Shown: positions 1 to 8,021 of the stretch, piece by piece
Position numbering within the stretch: the stretch's first letter is position 1
How the letters are laid out: the number at the start of each line of letters is the position of its first letter
NCBI RefSeq assembly: GCF_000422745.1
Contig: NZ_AUGQ01000021.1
Span: 1 to 33,474 of the forward strand
Direction: 5' to 3'
DNA: 33,474 bases
Source: Microbacterium gubbeenense DSM 15944
GTDB taxonomy: Bacteria; Actinomycetota; Actinomycetes; Actinomycetales; Microbacteriaceae
Position numbers and translations under genes: made by a program
Notes under the pieces: generated by a model
Seen by the model: the letters and a program-made list of their open reading frames with translations, nothing else
Told to the model about the DNA's origin: nothing
The model's database searches: none

Positions 1-225
1 CGTCGTGGGTCGGTGTCCGAAGGGTTCGTGCGCGAGCCTGCGCACCACCGTGTCCCGTGGCGTCCCCTCACATCCGCAGTGCTGGCACCACTGGTCTGGT
101 TCAACGACTCGGCATTGGAGCATCGCTCGGTCGGGTTCCAGGTGTTGTCCGACGGCTTGGAGACCGAGCTCGTCGAGGCGGCAGAACGTGGTCAGGCAGG
201 GCGCATCAAAAGTAGGGTGGGACAT
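1..225 (-). CDS. ISL3-family transposase, N-terminal 75 residues only
   Basis: The minus strand from an ATG at 225 reads MSHPTFDAPCLTTFCRLDEL and stays open to the window edge. Residues about 47-52 carry a Cys-x2-Cys-x-Cys cluster (WCQHCGC), the start of the zinc-binding domain of ISL3/IS1207-type transposases. It is followed by TVVRRLAHEPFG, a well conserved stretch of these proteins that recurs in actinobacterial copies. The protein would cut and join the ends of its own element. Only the N-terminal domain is visible, so the catalytic DDE residues cannot be checked and it is unknown whether the full gene is intact. Confidence 0.85.
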   Translation of the reverse strand, partial: MSHPTFDAPCLTTFCRLDELGLQAVGQHLEPDRAMLQCRVVEPDQWCQHCGCEGTPRDTVVRRLAHEPFGHRPTT

Positions 226-336
226 GTCGAGGTCTTCCGGGTGGGCAGTGTAGGAACTTCCATCTTCAGGGAGACCTCGACTCCTACACGGACAGCGACG
301 CGCTCAACGGACTACACCCTCGTTCGAGAAGAGCCC
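1..336 (-). mobile_element. ISL3-family insertion sequence, partial (cut by the window start)
   Basis: The transposase start at 225 is followed outward by a candidate terminal inverted repeat. Read on the minus strand from about 336 it begins GGGCTCTTCTCGAACG, which resembles the GGCTCTTC-type ends of ISL3 elements. The other end and the target duplication are outside the window, so the exact boundary at about 335-336 is an estimate. The element lies beyond the last cellular gene of the gyr side. Confidence 0.65.
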
Positions 337-372
337 GATATCTGCGCACGCATTTCGCACAGGCTAATGACG

Positions 373-459
373 GCATTCGTGCGGCCACAAGCGTTCGCGA
401 CATTCCGCGACATAAACGGTGACACATTCGAGACATTCGAGATGTCGCGTCACGAATGC
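373..459. repeat. nested inverted and direct repeats in a gene-free stretch
   Basis: The stretch 337-718 between the IS end and the first gene has no convincing coding region. Within it GCATTCGTG (373-381) is matched by its exact complement CACGAATGC (451-459). Inside that pair CGCGACAT (406-413) is matched by ATGTCGCG (442-449). Between them ACATTCGAG occurs twice in tandem (424-432 and 433-441). The layout suggests a structured RNA or a protein-binding site. Its role is unknown. Confidence 0.45.
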
Positions 460-718
460 ACACAATTCGTCATATTCATGTGTGGTCGAGTCGGTGTCGT
501 CGATCGCGAAGGAGAGCGCTCGCCCGGTTCTCCCTCGCCCGGCGACGAACGTGAATCACTTTCCCCGGGGAAACTTCCGGATGTCTCAATTCTGCCGAAA
601 AGATATCGGCGTGTGCCGCGCAGAAAAGATATGCGAATTCCGCCGCGAATTGAAAGCCCGGAGAAATCGGGCGACACGAAATGACCCCGCACTACTCGGG
701 ATGACTATTCACAACCGC

Positions 719-1153
719 TCACCCGGCGCGCACGTGAGCGAGGACGAGCCCGATGGGGATGCTGATGATAAGAATGAGCAGCACCGCGACCAGAAGCCAC
801 CGCGGCGCTCCCGAGATCGTTCGGGCCGCGCCCGCCGGCTGCCGGCTCAGGAGGGCCCACAGCACGGCGATCAGCGAGACGAGAAGCAGCGCCCCGCCGA
901 CGTCGACCACATAGGGCGCCGTCAGCAGCGTGCCCGCGACCACGGCCGCGTTGCCGAGGTTCCATCCCGCGAGCAGCAACCAGCCCGAGCGTCGCCCCTG
1001 GTGGCGGATCGTGACGCGTCCCATCAGGTACTGCGGCACCCCGCACACGAGCACCAGGTAGGCGCTCACCCAGCTGCCCTTCGGCAGATCCAGCGGTCCC
1101 GTCACCGCGGAGGTCACTCCGCCCAGCACGACAAAGGCCGCGCCGAGCGCCAT
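719..1153 (-). CDS. small integral membrane protein, unknown function
   Basis: The product is 144 aa, starting at ATG 1153. It is strongly hydrophobic, with about four likely transmembrane segments: residues about 2-20, 28-45, 55-75 (including LLLAGWNLGNAAVVAG) and a final one around 118-138 (WLLVAVLLILIISIPIGLVL). A basic loop (RVTIRHQGRRSG) lies between the second and third. I recognise no catalytic motif and no named family. The gene lies 71 bases downstream of the cupin gene on the same strand and may be transcribed with it. No clear ribosome binding site precedes the ATG. It is likely a real gene because the hydrophobic pattern is coherent along its whole length. Confidence 0.7.
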   Translation of the reverse strand: MALGAAFVVLGGVTSAVTGPLDLPKGSWVSAYLVLVCGVPQYLMGRVTIRHQGRRSGWLLLAGWNLGNAAVVAGTLLTAPYVVDVGGALLLVSLIAVLWALLSRQPAGAARTISGAPRWLLVAVLLILIISIPIGLVLAHVRAG

Positions 1154-1224
1154 TCACCAGACCGGAAGCGGGCTGGTTCGCGGAACGGTCGCGTCGGATC
1201 CGTCAGGGCGCGCGCCGACTGCCA

Positions 1225-1572
1225 TCAGGCGGACGCCTTCACCACCGTGAGGAGCACGGCGGATTCTTCCTGGGCGAGAAGGCTGTGGCGCTCCTGCGGG
1301 ATCACGATGTGCTCGTTCGCACCGAGCTCCCACGCCGCGCTGCCGGCCACGAGCTCGACCCGACCGCGCAGCACGTGCAGCAGCGCCTCGCCGGGGTTCT
1401 CGTGCTCGGACAGGGTGCCGCCCTTCGCGAGCGCCAGCAGGATCTGCGACAGCGCGCCGCCCTTGACGGCACGGAAGACGTGGGTCGCGCGGCCGCTGCG
1501 CGACGAGCGCGCCGTCGTCAGCAGTTCCTCGGTCAGCGCGCTCAGATCGACACTGCTCAACGTTTCGGACAT
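1225..1572 (-). CDS. cupin-domain protein
   Basis: The product is 115 aa from ATG 1572, with a purine-rich GAGAGG upstream. The segment SEHENPGEALLHVLRGRVELVAG (about residues 55-77) followed by ELGANEHIVIPQERHSLLAQEES is a small single-domain cupin beta-barrel. It has H and E residues in motif 1 and a PxxxHSL motif 2, which normally hold a metal ion. Proteins of this size are usually small-molecule binders or stress-linked cupins; the substrate cannot be told from sequence. The gene is followed by the membrane protein gene, while the WYL regulator gene lies 144 bases upstream on the same strand. Confidence 0.8.
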   Translation of the reverse strand: MSETLSSVDLSALTEELLTTARSSRSGRATHVFRAVKGGALSQILLALAKGGTLSEHENPGEALLHVLRGRVELVAGSAAWELGANEHIVIPQERHSLLAQEESAVLLTVVKASA

Positions 1573-1716
1573 CCGGAGACCTCTCGCTCGCCCTGCGGAC
1601 CACGGCCCTCGCGCGGGGGTCGCGGGGCTGCCTCGAGCTTATCGAAGCGTTGTTCACGGAGATCGACGCGTCGCGCGGTCACGATCGGTCGAGCGGAACG
1701 AACGACGTTTCGGGGT

Positions 1717-2718
1717 CTAGCCCGGGCGCAAACCCTCATCAACAGGATCCGAGTACGCGGCGGCGATCCGCTCGCCGAGTTCGCGGAGCGCCGTGCGCAC
1801 CTCCTGCGGCGCGATCACCTCGATCGCAGCCGTCCAGCCGGCCAGCTGCTCGGCGAGTGCGTCCGTGCGGTGCGCGCCGACCGTCACCGTACTGCGGCCC
1901 TCCGCGTCCGGCGCGGTGTCGAGAAGGCGCGCCTGCGCGCCGAACCGATCGCACAACGCGCGCACGGCCCACGGCTCGACCCGGATCGTCGCCTGCACCG
2001 TGCCGCGCAGACCCTCGACGCGGTCGACCATGCGCGCCCATTCTTCACGCGCATCGAACCCCGACGGGATGCCGTCCGACGGCCGTCCGAGCTCGATGGC
2101 GCGGATCCGATCGACGCGATACGTGCGCAGTCGCTCGAGATCGGCCCTGCCGCTCTCCGCGACGGGCGGTGCGCCGAGCACGTACCAGCGCGCCCCGCGA
2201 CTGCCCACGACGAGCGGCACCAGCGTGACGGAGCTCGGGCCGCGCGATCCCGCGTACTCGAGGTCGACGCAGCGATTGCGTGCGATCGCCTTCTGCAGCT
2301 CGGCGACGGTCTGTGCCTCGCCCGCGTCGCTCACATCTCCCCACGGGGCATCCCGCACGGTTGCGTCGGCGATTCGCTGGGCCGACTCGCGGAACGGCGC
2401 CGGCGCCGCGCTCACGAGCTTGCGCACCGCGGCGATGCGTTCCGGCTCCGCCGTCGCACTCTGCGCGAGGCCGATGAGAAGCGACGTCACCTCGCCTTCC
2501 GTGAGGCCGGTGAGATCCGTGCGCGCGCCCCCGACCAGCCGCCAGCCCCCGCCGCGCCCCCGCGTCGGGTAGATCGGCACCCCGGCCATGGAGAGCGCCT
2601 CGAGGTCGCGCCGCGCGGTCGGCACCGAGACTTCCAGCTCCTCGGCGAGCTGCGCGGCAGTGATCTGCTGCCGCCCCTGGAGGAGGAGCAGCGCCTGAAT
2701 CAGTCGGTCAGCGCGAAT
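1717..2718 (-). CDS. WYL-domain transcriptional regulator (YafY type) with no canonical start codon
   Basis: The frame encodes an N-terminal winged HTH (ADRLIQALLLLQ followed by ITAAQLAEELEVSVPTARRD), then a WYL domain with the ARWYVLGA motif, then a WCX-like C-terminal part; about 333 aa. The family is ligand-responsive and usually represses adjacent genes. Homologues normally begin M-R-A-D-R; here that methionine position is ATT (2716-2718). Upstream the frame runs to a stop at 2764-2766 with no ATG, GTG, TTG or CTG. The first canonical NTG start downstream is the GTG at 2625, which would remove most of the HTH. The start given is therefore ATT by homology. Alternatives are a rare AUU start, a decayed start codon (pseudogene), or a sequence error. 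The divergent glyoxalase-like gene is its likely target. Confidence 0.75.
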   Translation of the reverse strand: MRADRLIQALLLLQGRQQITAAQLAEELEVSVPTARRDLEALSMAGVPIYPTRGRGGGWRLVGGARTDLTGLTEGEVTSLLIGLAQSATAEPERIAAVRKLVSAAPAPFRESAQRIADATVRDAPWGDVSDAGEAQTVAELQKAIARNRCVDLEYAGSRGPSSVTLVPLVVGSRGARWYVLGAPPVAESGRADLERLRTYRVDRIRAIELGRPSDGIPSGFDAREEWARMVDRVEGLRGTVQATIRVEPWAVRALCDRFGAQARLLDTAPDAEGRSTVTVGAHRTDALAEQLAGWTAAIEVIAPQEVRTALRELGERIAAAYSDPVDEGLRPG

Positions 2719-2747
2719 CTCGAGCTCTTTTCGATCGGATTCTTTGA

Positions 2748-2768
2748 AGTTATCAGTAGATGATCACT
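2748..2768. promoter_or_regulatory. imperfect palindrome, candidate operator between the WYL regulator and the glyoxalase-like gene
   Basis: AGTTATCA (2748-2755) and TGATCACT (2761-2768) are inverted copies with one mismatch, separated by GTAGA. The site lies in the about 95-bp gap between the divergent genes, where a WYL repressor would be expected to bind. Function is inferred from position. Confidence 0.5.
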
Positions 2769-2814
2769 TTCGCGATCAGGCTGGAGAGTGAACCATCTCA
2801 CCGAAGGAGAAATC

Positions 2815-3213
2815 ATGTTCCGTGGAATCGCCAATCTGAACCTCGTCGCCGATGACATGGCAGCCGCCGTCGACTGGTACACCGCCGTCTTCACCGAGGA
2901 TCCCTATTTCGTGCGCCCCGAGCAGGGCACCCCGCAGTACGCAGAGTGGCGGTTCGGCGACGACGACGATGAGTTCGCGCTCATGGACGCCCGCTTCCGC
3001 CCCGCCTTGGACGCACCGGGCGGAGCCCTGGTCAGCATGCACGTCGACGACATCCGATCGTCGTTCGACCGTCTCATCGAGCTCGGGGCGATCGAGTTCG
3101 ATCCGATCACGCAGCGCGGCGACGGCTGGTGGTCGGCCTCGGTCAGCGACCCGTTCGGCAATCTCGTGGGCCTGATACAGAGCCCACACTGGGCGTCACA
3201 GCACGAGGCCTGA
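2815..3213 (+). CDS. VOC (glyoxalase/bleomycin-resistance) family protein
   Basis: The product is 132 aa. The ATG at 2815 is chosen because AAGGAGA (2805-2811) sits just upstream; a GTG at 2788 would swallow that site. The opening MFRGIANLNLVADDMAAAVD and the paired beta-alpha-beta-beta-beta layout are typical of single-subunit vicinal-oxygen-chelate proteins. The C-terminal SDPFGNLVGLIQSP is the classic final motif, where a metal-binding Glu often sits; here the residue after G is N-L-V. WYL regulators next to VOC genes are common in actinobacteria and suggest a stress or detoxification role, but the substrate is unknown. It is the only plus-strand gene left of oriC, so it runs head-on to the replication fork. 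Confidence 0.88.
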   Translation: MFRGIANLNLVADDMAAAVDWYTAVFTEDPYFVRPEQGTPQYAEWRFGDDDDEFALMDARFRPALDAPGGALVSMHVDDIRSSFDRLIELGAIEFDPITQRGDGWWSASVSDPFGNLVGLIQSPHWASQHEA

Positions 3214-3241
3214 TGGGAGGCGTCCGCGATTCAAGAAATTG

Positions 3242-3314
3242 TGGAGCCTAGGAGATTCGAACTCCTGACATCCTGCTTGCAAAGCAGGCGCTCTACCAAC
3301 TGAGCTAAGGCCCC
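3242..3314 (-). tRNA. tRNA-Ala (anticodon TGC)
   Basis: The minus strand from 3314 begins GGGGCCTTAGCTCAGTTGG. The acceptor stem pairs GGGGCCT with AGGCTCC, with one G-T pair. The D-arm is AGCTCAGTTGGTAGAGC. The anticodon loop CTTTGCA lies on a CCTGC/GCAGG stem, and the T-arm contains GTTCGAATC. The discriminator base A is at 3242, and CCA is not fully encoded. It is read from the same strand as the gyr genes and pairs with the tRNA-Ile upstream, but 4.7 kb of other genes separate the two. Confidence 0.97.
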
Positions 3315-3427
3315 GTGAGGGTGCGGACGCGAGCGCCCAACCTCACATACTTTACCCGGCCGCGCCGAGCGCCGCAAAACGAATCGCGGATCAGACGAAG
3401 CGCACCCGTTCGCGCGCTCACCTGTAT

Positions 3428-4159
3428 TCACCTCGCCGGCAGCAGCTCCGGATGCCGAGCGCGCGCGTCGAGCCAGGAGCGGAGGATCCGATTGAACAGT
3501 CGGGGATCCTCCCCGCTCCAACCGTGGTGCATCCCGGGCGCCAAGCCGACCTCCGCGCCCGGGATCTGCGTTCGAATCTCCCGCAGCGAGCGATGGAAGT
3601 ATTGCGACTCCTGCTCGCCCACGAGCGCCATCACGGGCGCCGAGATCTCCGTGAGCCGAGTGACGCCGCCGGGCTCGACCTCCCGCAGCTGCGCCCTCGC
3701 ACCTGCACGCGTCAGGGGCGGAGACTGTTCGATGAACTCCTTCGCGCCGTCGCCATCGAGGCCCATGGTGCGGGCGACTCCGGCCCAGTAGAACCGGCGA
3801 TTCCACAGTGCCAGCGTCGCCGCATTGCCCACTCGCATGCCCCGCGTGTACGGCAGCACCGACACCCCCGTCGCAAACACGGAGGCGACGAGCTGCGGGT
3901 GGCGCTGTGCGAGGTGCAACGAAACGATCCCGCCCATCGAGAGCCCCACGACGTCGACCGCACCCGTCGTTCGATCAGCGATCATTGCGGCAAGCCGGTC
4001 GGTGACGGCATCGAACGACGTCCACTCCTCCGCCCGCCGCGTCAGGTATCCGGGAATGTCGGGCGCGAACGTCGTTCGATCGGGAAGCTCCGCCACCTGG
4101 CGATCCCACATCCACCCTCCGGCCGTGCCGCCGTGCAGGAAGACAACGTCGTTGGTCAT
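3428..4159 (-). CDS. alpha/beta hydrolase
   Basis: The product is 243 aa from ATG 4159. VVFLHGGTAGGWMWDRQV is the oxyanion-hole strand, GLSMGG places the nucleophile at Ser74, and GMHHGW near residues 209-213 supplies the catalytic His. The usual Asp is likely replaced or supplied by the GEQES segment (about 181-185). It is a compact hydrolase without a large lid, probably an esterase or lactone/ester hydrolase in the cytoplasm; the substrate is unknown. Its ATG overlaps the stop of the PadR gene by four bases (ATGA), so the two are translationally coupled and the hydrolase is probably controlled by that regulator. Confidence 0.88.
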   Translation of the reverse strand: MTNDVVFLHGGTAGGWMWDRQVAELPDRTTFAPDIPGYLTRRAEEWTSFDAVTDRLAAMIADRTTGAVDVVGLSMGGIVSLHLAQRHPQLVASVFATGVSVLPYTRGMRVGNAATLALWNRRFYWAGVARTMGLDGDGAKEFIEQSPPLTRAGARAQLREVEPGGVTRLTEISAPVMALVGEQESQYFHRSLREIRTQIPGAEVGLAPGMHHGWSGEDPRLFNRILRSWLDARARHPELLPAR

Positions 4160-4716
4160 GTCGCCGCGTCACCAAGCCCGGTCCGAATGTCGTCGAGCCA
4201 CTCGATGTGCGCCTCGTGGGCGCGGATCCCCTGCTCGAGCGTCTTGCGTCGCAGCCACGCCCCGCGCTGGGTCGTCGGATCCGCGTTCGGAAGCGATCTT
4301 TCGACCGCGCGCAGCGCGTCGCGCGCGTCGACCGCCGCGGCCCGGCGTGCATCGAGAATCCCCCGAAGCTCACCCGTCGTGAGCGATTCTGCGAAGAAGA
4401 TCTGAGCGGTGAACGCATCGCGCTCGGCCTGGGGCTTCTGGTCGGAGGCGAGCCACTCGATCAGCAGGTCGCGACCGGACGCCTCGAGGTGATGGACCAC
4501 GCGATCCGGTGCCCCCGTACCGGGAACCACCTCGGTGCGCGCGTGTCCGTCCGCGACGAGCCGCGCGAGCGTGCGGTAGATCTGCGCCTTATCGGCGCTC
4601 CAGAAGTGCGCGGCGGACGTTCGGAACGCACGGATGAGGTCGTACCCCGACATCGGCGAGATGGCGAGGAACCCGAGGATGATGCGCGCCAGGACCACGA
4701 AATCATCAAACCGCAC
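4156..4716 (-). CDS. PadR-family transcriptional regulator
   Basis: The product is 186 aa from GTG 4716. The N-terminal winged HTH contains ILGFLAISPMSGYDLIRAF and IYRTLARLVADGH followed by a beta-hairpin wing, the PadR signature. The C-terminal half (from about residue 95) is a Vir/PadR_2 helical dimerisation domain rich in Ala, Arg and Glu. It is a DNA-binding repressor that responds to small hydrophobic or phenolic molecules in known members. It is the first gene of a two-gene unit with the hydrolase. A 20-bp palindrome at 4718-4737 touches its start and suggests autoregulation. A later in-frame GTG is possible as start. Confidence 0.88.
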   Translation of the reverse strand: MRFDDFVVLARIILGFLAISPMSGYDLIRAFRTSAAHFWSADKAQIYRTLARLVADGHARTEVVPGTGAPDRVVHHLEASGRDLLIEWLASDQKPQAERDAFTAQIFFAESLTTGELRGILDARRAAAVDARDALRAVERSLPNADPTTQRGAWLRRKTLEQGIRAHEAHIEWLDDIRTGLGDAAT

Positions 4717-4717
4717 G

Positions 4718-4737
4718 CTAGTCGATAAGTCAACTAG
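4718..4737. promoter_or_regulatory. 20-bp imperfect palindrome, candidate PadR operator
   Basis: The sequence is CTAGT-C-GA-TAAG-TC-A-ACTAG. The outer CTAGT/ACTAG arms and the inner GA/TC are symmetric. It ends one base before the PadR start codon region and lies in the 30-bp gap after the lactonase gene, where PadR proteins normally autoregulate. Confidence 0.5.
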
Positions 4738-4746
4738 GTGTGTCGA

Positions 4747-5766
4747 TCAGACGAAGCGCACCCAGTTCGCGCCCGCGCCCGTCTCCACGCGCTGCAGCAG
4801 CTCGAGCTCCGCACCGCGCACCGCGTACAGCGCCACCTCGGTCGAGCGCTCGCCGGCGGCCACGAGCCACGGCCCCGCGACGGCGAAGCCCCGCGGCTGC
4901 GGCTCGGTCTCCGTGAAGGTCGTGGCATCGGAGACCGATCCGTCGCCCGCGACCCGAACCGGTGCGAGCGTCGACGCGCTGCGCTCGGATGCCCACAGCA
5001 CCCCGTCTCCGACGTGCAGGTCGGCGCCCCAGACCAGGTGCTCGGCGACCGGATCCGCGCCGAACCTGCTGTGCGTCAGGCCCGCCGACGGATCCACCGC
5101 CGACGCCGCGCCTTCGAGCGCGAGCGCGCCCGATTCCGTGTCCCGGGAGTAGTGCAGCACCTCGCCCGAGAACTCCGTCAGCACGTAGACCGCATCCTGC
5201 GCCGCGTTCAGCACGAGGTGGCGCGGGCCGCTGCCCTCGGGCGCCGCGACCGTGCCGAGGTCGTCGAGGCGGGCGTCCGCCCCCAGCCCGTACTGCGCGA
5301 TGACGTCGTCGCCCAGCGACACGAAGTACGCGAATCGCCCATCCGCGCTCGGCAGCACCGAATGCAGGTTGCGGAACTCGACCTGCGACACCGGCTCCGA
5401 GACCACGCCGTCTGCGACCGAGGCCGAGATGCCGTACCCGCCGCCGTATGACGCGCCGAGCAGCACCGTGCCGCCGTGCGACAGCGCGAGGTAGTTCATG
5501 CCGCCGCCCGGCAGGTCGCGGCGCGAGCGCGGCGTCAGCGCGCCCGTCTCGCGGTCGAGCGCAAGCGTCAGGACGCCCGGAAACTCGCTCGTCGCATCCG
5601 GCTTCACGGCCGCGTACACGAGGTTCCGATCGCCGTCGACCGCGAACGTCGAGCACCCCGTGACGCCCTCCGTCACGGCGATCCGCTCCAGCCCCTCATC
5701 GTTCAGTCGGAAGGTGCTGATGCTGCCGTCGCCGGCATTGGCCACGAGAACGAGGAAGTCAGTCAT
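4747..5766 (-). CDS. lactonase-family beta-propeller protein (6-phosphogluconolactonase type)
   Basis: The product is 339 aa from ATG 5766. It shows repeated blades such as GVLTLALDRETGALT, HSVLPSADGRFAYFVSLGDD, GSGPRHLVLNAAQDAVYVLTE and DLHVGDGVLWASERS. These are the seven-bladed lactonase (PF10282) pattern, and GPRHLV...VYVLTE is particularly diagnostic. Members hydrolyse sugar or muconate lactones. The PRGFAVAGPWLVAAGE segment near the C-terminus is also conserved. The start codon overlaps the stop of the FAD/NAD(P)-binding gene by ATGA, so both are co-translated. No signal peptide is seen, so it should be cytoplasmic. Confidence 0.9.
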   Translation of the reverse strand: MTDFLVLVANAGDGSISTFRLNDEGLERIAVTEGVTGCSTFAVDGDRNLVYAAVKPDATSEFPGVLTLALDRETGALTPRSRRDLPGGGMNYLALSHGGTVLLGASYGGGYGISASVADGVVSEPVSQVEFRNLHSVLPSADGRFAYFVSLGDDVIAQYGLGADARLDDLGTVAAPEGSGPRHLVLNAAQDAVYVLTEFSGEVLHYSRDTESGALALEGAASAVDPSAGLTHSRFGADPVAEHLVWGADLHVGDGVLWASERSASTLAPVRVAGDGSVSDATTFTETEPQPRGFAVAGPWLVAAGERSTEVALYAVRGAELELLQRVETGAGANWVRFV

Positions 5767-7841
5767 GCGTCAATCGTATGCCGCAGGGCGCGCGCCCCGG
5801 CGGGATCAGTCCCTCGCCCAAGGCCCGACCGCGACGAGCCCGAGCCCGAGGCCCACTCGCCCAGCGCGGTGAGGATCGCCCGGGCGACGCGGTCATGGTG
5901 GCGGAACGGGAGTCCGTTTACCCCTGGCCGCGAGAACGCGCCGCCGAGCACCGACGTGAACGGGCCGACCGCGAACTCGCGCGGGCTCTCCGGCAGGCTG
6001 CCGTCGTCGTTCACGACGAGCTCTCCCGTCGTTCCCGTGTGCTCGTCGTCCGAGACCGTCAGTTCGCGGGCCCGGCCGCTCTCGATCACGCCGCGCAGCA
6101 GCGGATTGTCGCTCGCCGCCGCGCTCGGCTCGGGCAGCCACGCGTCGATGAGCGCCGAGGCGACGACCGAGGCGCGCACCGTGCGGCCCGACGCGTCGAC
6201 GGCCTCGCCCGACGCGGTGAACGCGCCGCGCTCGTGGTCGGTCTCCAACCGGATCCGCCCGCCGAGGAATCGCACCACGCCCGCCTCGGAGAGCGCGAGC
6301 AGCTCTTCGAGGCGGTGGCCGGGCGGACCGCTCGCGAGATAGCTGAAGAACGCCTTGAACGCCCTCGGGATCGCGAGCGTGCGACTGCGCGCCGTCCACC
6401 GATCCTTCGGAACTTCGTTGATCGAGAGGAACCCGAACAGCGCCGCGAAGAACATGCCCTGCGTCTGGCTGTTGTGCTGCTTCGTCCTCAGGTCGAGATC
6501 GACGCGGATGTGGTCGCGCACCCGGCTCTGGAGCGCCTCGTCATCGTCGGCCGCGCTGCCGGTCGCACCTGTGCCCTCGAGCGGGCGATCGAACGCGGCG
6601 AAGTCGAAGCGGTCCGGCGACGCCACGTGCGCCGCGACGAGATCCCGGTACGCGTCCGAGCGGAAGCCGTCCGGCGCCTCGAGCACGCCGCGCAGAAGGG
6701 CGAGGAAGTCGGTCCACGATCCGCGCACGCGCTCGGGATGGGCCGTAAAGAGCTCCCGGAAGTGACCCGCGATGATCTCGGCGACGAACAGCGGCCATAC
6801 GTCGCGGTCGAAGTCGATCGGACGCTCCGTACGCGCGATGCGCTCGTGGAACGCGTCGCCCAGGAACTCCAGCGCGGTCGGATCCCCCGCAAGGCGGCTC
6901 GTGATCTTCGACCGGTACGGCACCCCGCGGCGCGAGCCCAGGTGCAGCACCGGCTCCTCGCCGCTCGGCAGATAGCGCAGACGGTCGCCGTCGGCGACGT
7001 ATCGGCCCCCGCGCCCCTCGGTGAGCAGCACGACGAGGTCGACCGCCGCGAGCCCCATGCCGCGCACGATCACGTCCTGCCCGGGGCGCACCCAGCCGAG
7101 GTCGGCCTCGGCGGTGAACGCCGGGCCGAGGTATCCGAGGCCGTGCGTCGCCGCGAACTCCGCGAGGCCCGCCGATTCCGGCGACGGCGCGGATCCGTTG
7201 TGGCCGATCGCGTACACGACGACGTCGGCCTCGAGCCGCTCGCCCGACTGCAGGATCACGGCGGCGGGCTCCTCGGACGAGGGCGCGTCGACCTGGGCCA
7301 CGCGATCCCGGTGCCAGGCGATCGAGACCGTGGGGGCGGCGCGGCGGAGCACCTCGCCGTACGCCCAGCTGAGATAGGCGTTGTTCAGGCGGCGCGTCGG
7401 GAACGAATCCTGCGTCACGCCCCGTGCCTCGCTCTCGAGCGCGTCGTCCCACCAGTCGGGCCGGTCGACGCGCCCGGCAACGATCTCGCCGAGCCAGTCG
7501 ACGAGGGCCAGCCCCGGCGCGATCGGCCCACCGATGACGCAGGAGTCGTCGGTGAAGATCGTGTTGTCGCCGACGAGGGTGTTGAGCTTGAGCAGGGGCG
7601 ACTGGTCGCGGCGCCAGATGCGGCCGCCGCCCGGCTCGTGGGGATCCACGAGATCGATGCGCAGCCGCCTGCCGGGGCTCTCGGCGGCATGATTCGCCGT
7701 GATCCGCTCGAGCAGCATGAGCGCCGCGGGCCCCGCCCCCGCGACCACCACGCGTGCGCACCGGTCATCGCTCGCCATCCCCGCACCATCGAGAGCATTG
7801 CCGACGGTGATCGGATGAGCGGGAGGATTTCGGGGGTCCAT
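5763..7841 (-). CDS. FAD/NAD(P)-binding protein (large, lysine/ornithine-oxygenase-like fold)
   Basis: The product is about 692 aa. The N-terminal dinucleotide-binding motif VVVAGAGPAALMLLERI is followed by DLVDPHEPGGGRIWRRDQSPLLKLN, as in the NAD_binding_9 family of large FAD proteins. GQDVIVRGMGLAAVDLVVLL is the second Rossmann motif. The reaction is not known; members are often annotated only as FAD/NAD(P)-binding proteins. ATG 7841 and ATG 7778 are both possible starts and neither has a good ribosome binding site; 7778 lies just before the FAD motif. The reading frame itself extends upstream through the tRNA-Ile gene, which cannot be coding. It is co-directional and overlapping with the lactonase gene. 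Confidence 0.82.
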   Translation of the reverse strand: MDPRNPPAHPITVGNALDGAGMASDDRCARVVVAGAGPAALMLLERITANHAAESPGRRLRIDLVDPHEPGGGRIWRRDQSPLLKLNTLVGDNTIFTDDSCVIGGPIAPGLALVDWLGEIVAGRVDRPDWWDDALESEARGVTQDSFPTRRLNNAYLSWAYGEVLRRAAPTVSIAWHRDRVAQVDAPSSEEPAAVILQSGERLEADVVVYAIGHNGSAPSPESAGLAEFAATHGLGYLGPAFTAEADLGWVRPGQDVIVRGMGLAAVDLVVLLTEGRGGRYVADGDRLRYLPSGEEPVLHLGSRRGVPYRSKITSRLAGDPTALEFLGDAFHERIARTERPIDFDRDVWPLFVAEIIAGHFRELFTAHPERVRGSWTDFLALLRGVLEAPDGFRSDAYRDLVAAHVASPDRFDFAAFDRPLEGTGATGSAADDDEALQSRVRDHIRVDLDLRTKQHNSQTQGMFFAALFGFLSINEVPKDRWTARSRTLAIPRAFKAFFSYLASGPPGHRLEELLALSEAGVVRFLGGRIRLETDHERGAFTASGEAVDASGRTVRASVVASALIDAWLPEPSAAASDNPLLRGVIESGRARELTVSDDEHTGTTGELVVNDDGSLPESPREFAVGPFTSVLGGAFSRPGVNGLPFRHHDRVARAILTALGEWASGSGSSRSGLGRGTDPAGARALRHTIDA

Positions 7842-7972
7842 GCCGGAAACGTACGCACACCCGGTACGGCGCCACAACGACCGCCGACACACGGGGTAGC
7901 GGGGCGTAAACAACGGGCCCTGCGAGTCGAATCGTGACGAATTGCGTCGCGTTCGAGCCCGTCTCCGGCACG

Positions 7973-8007
7973 AAAAAACGGAGCCCAGCCGAATCGGCCG
8001 AACTCCG
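7973..8007 (-). terminator. Rho-independent terminator after tRNA-Ile
   Basis: On the minus strand the arms CGGAGTTCGGCC and GGCTGGGCTCCG pair over 12 positions with three G-T wobbles around loop GATTC, followed by six T. It lies 11 bases past the tRNA CCA end. Confidence 0.85.
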
Positions 8008-8021
8008 CGAATCCCACGTGG

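Noticed and set aside
13..684. 223-codon plus-strand open frame at the window start
   Set aside because: It runs antisense through the ISL3 transposase and the dyad region, with no domain resemblance.
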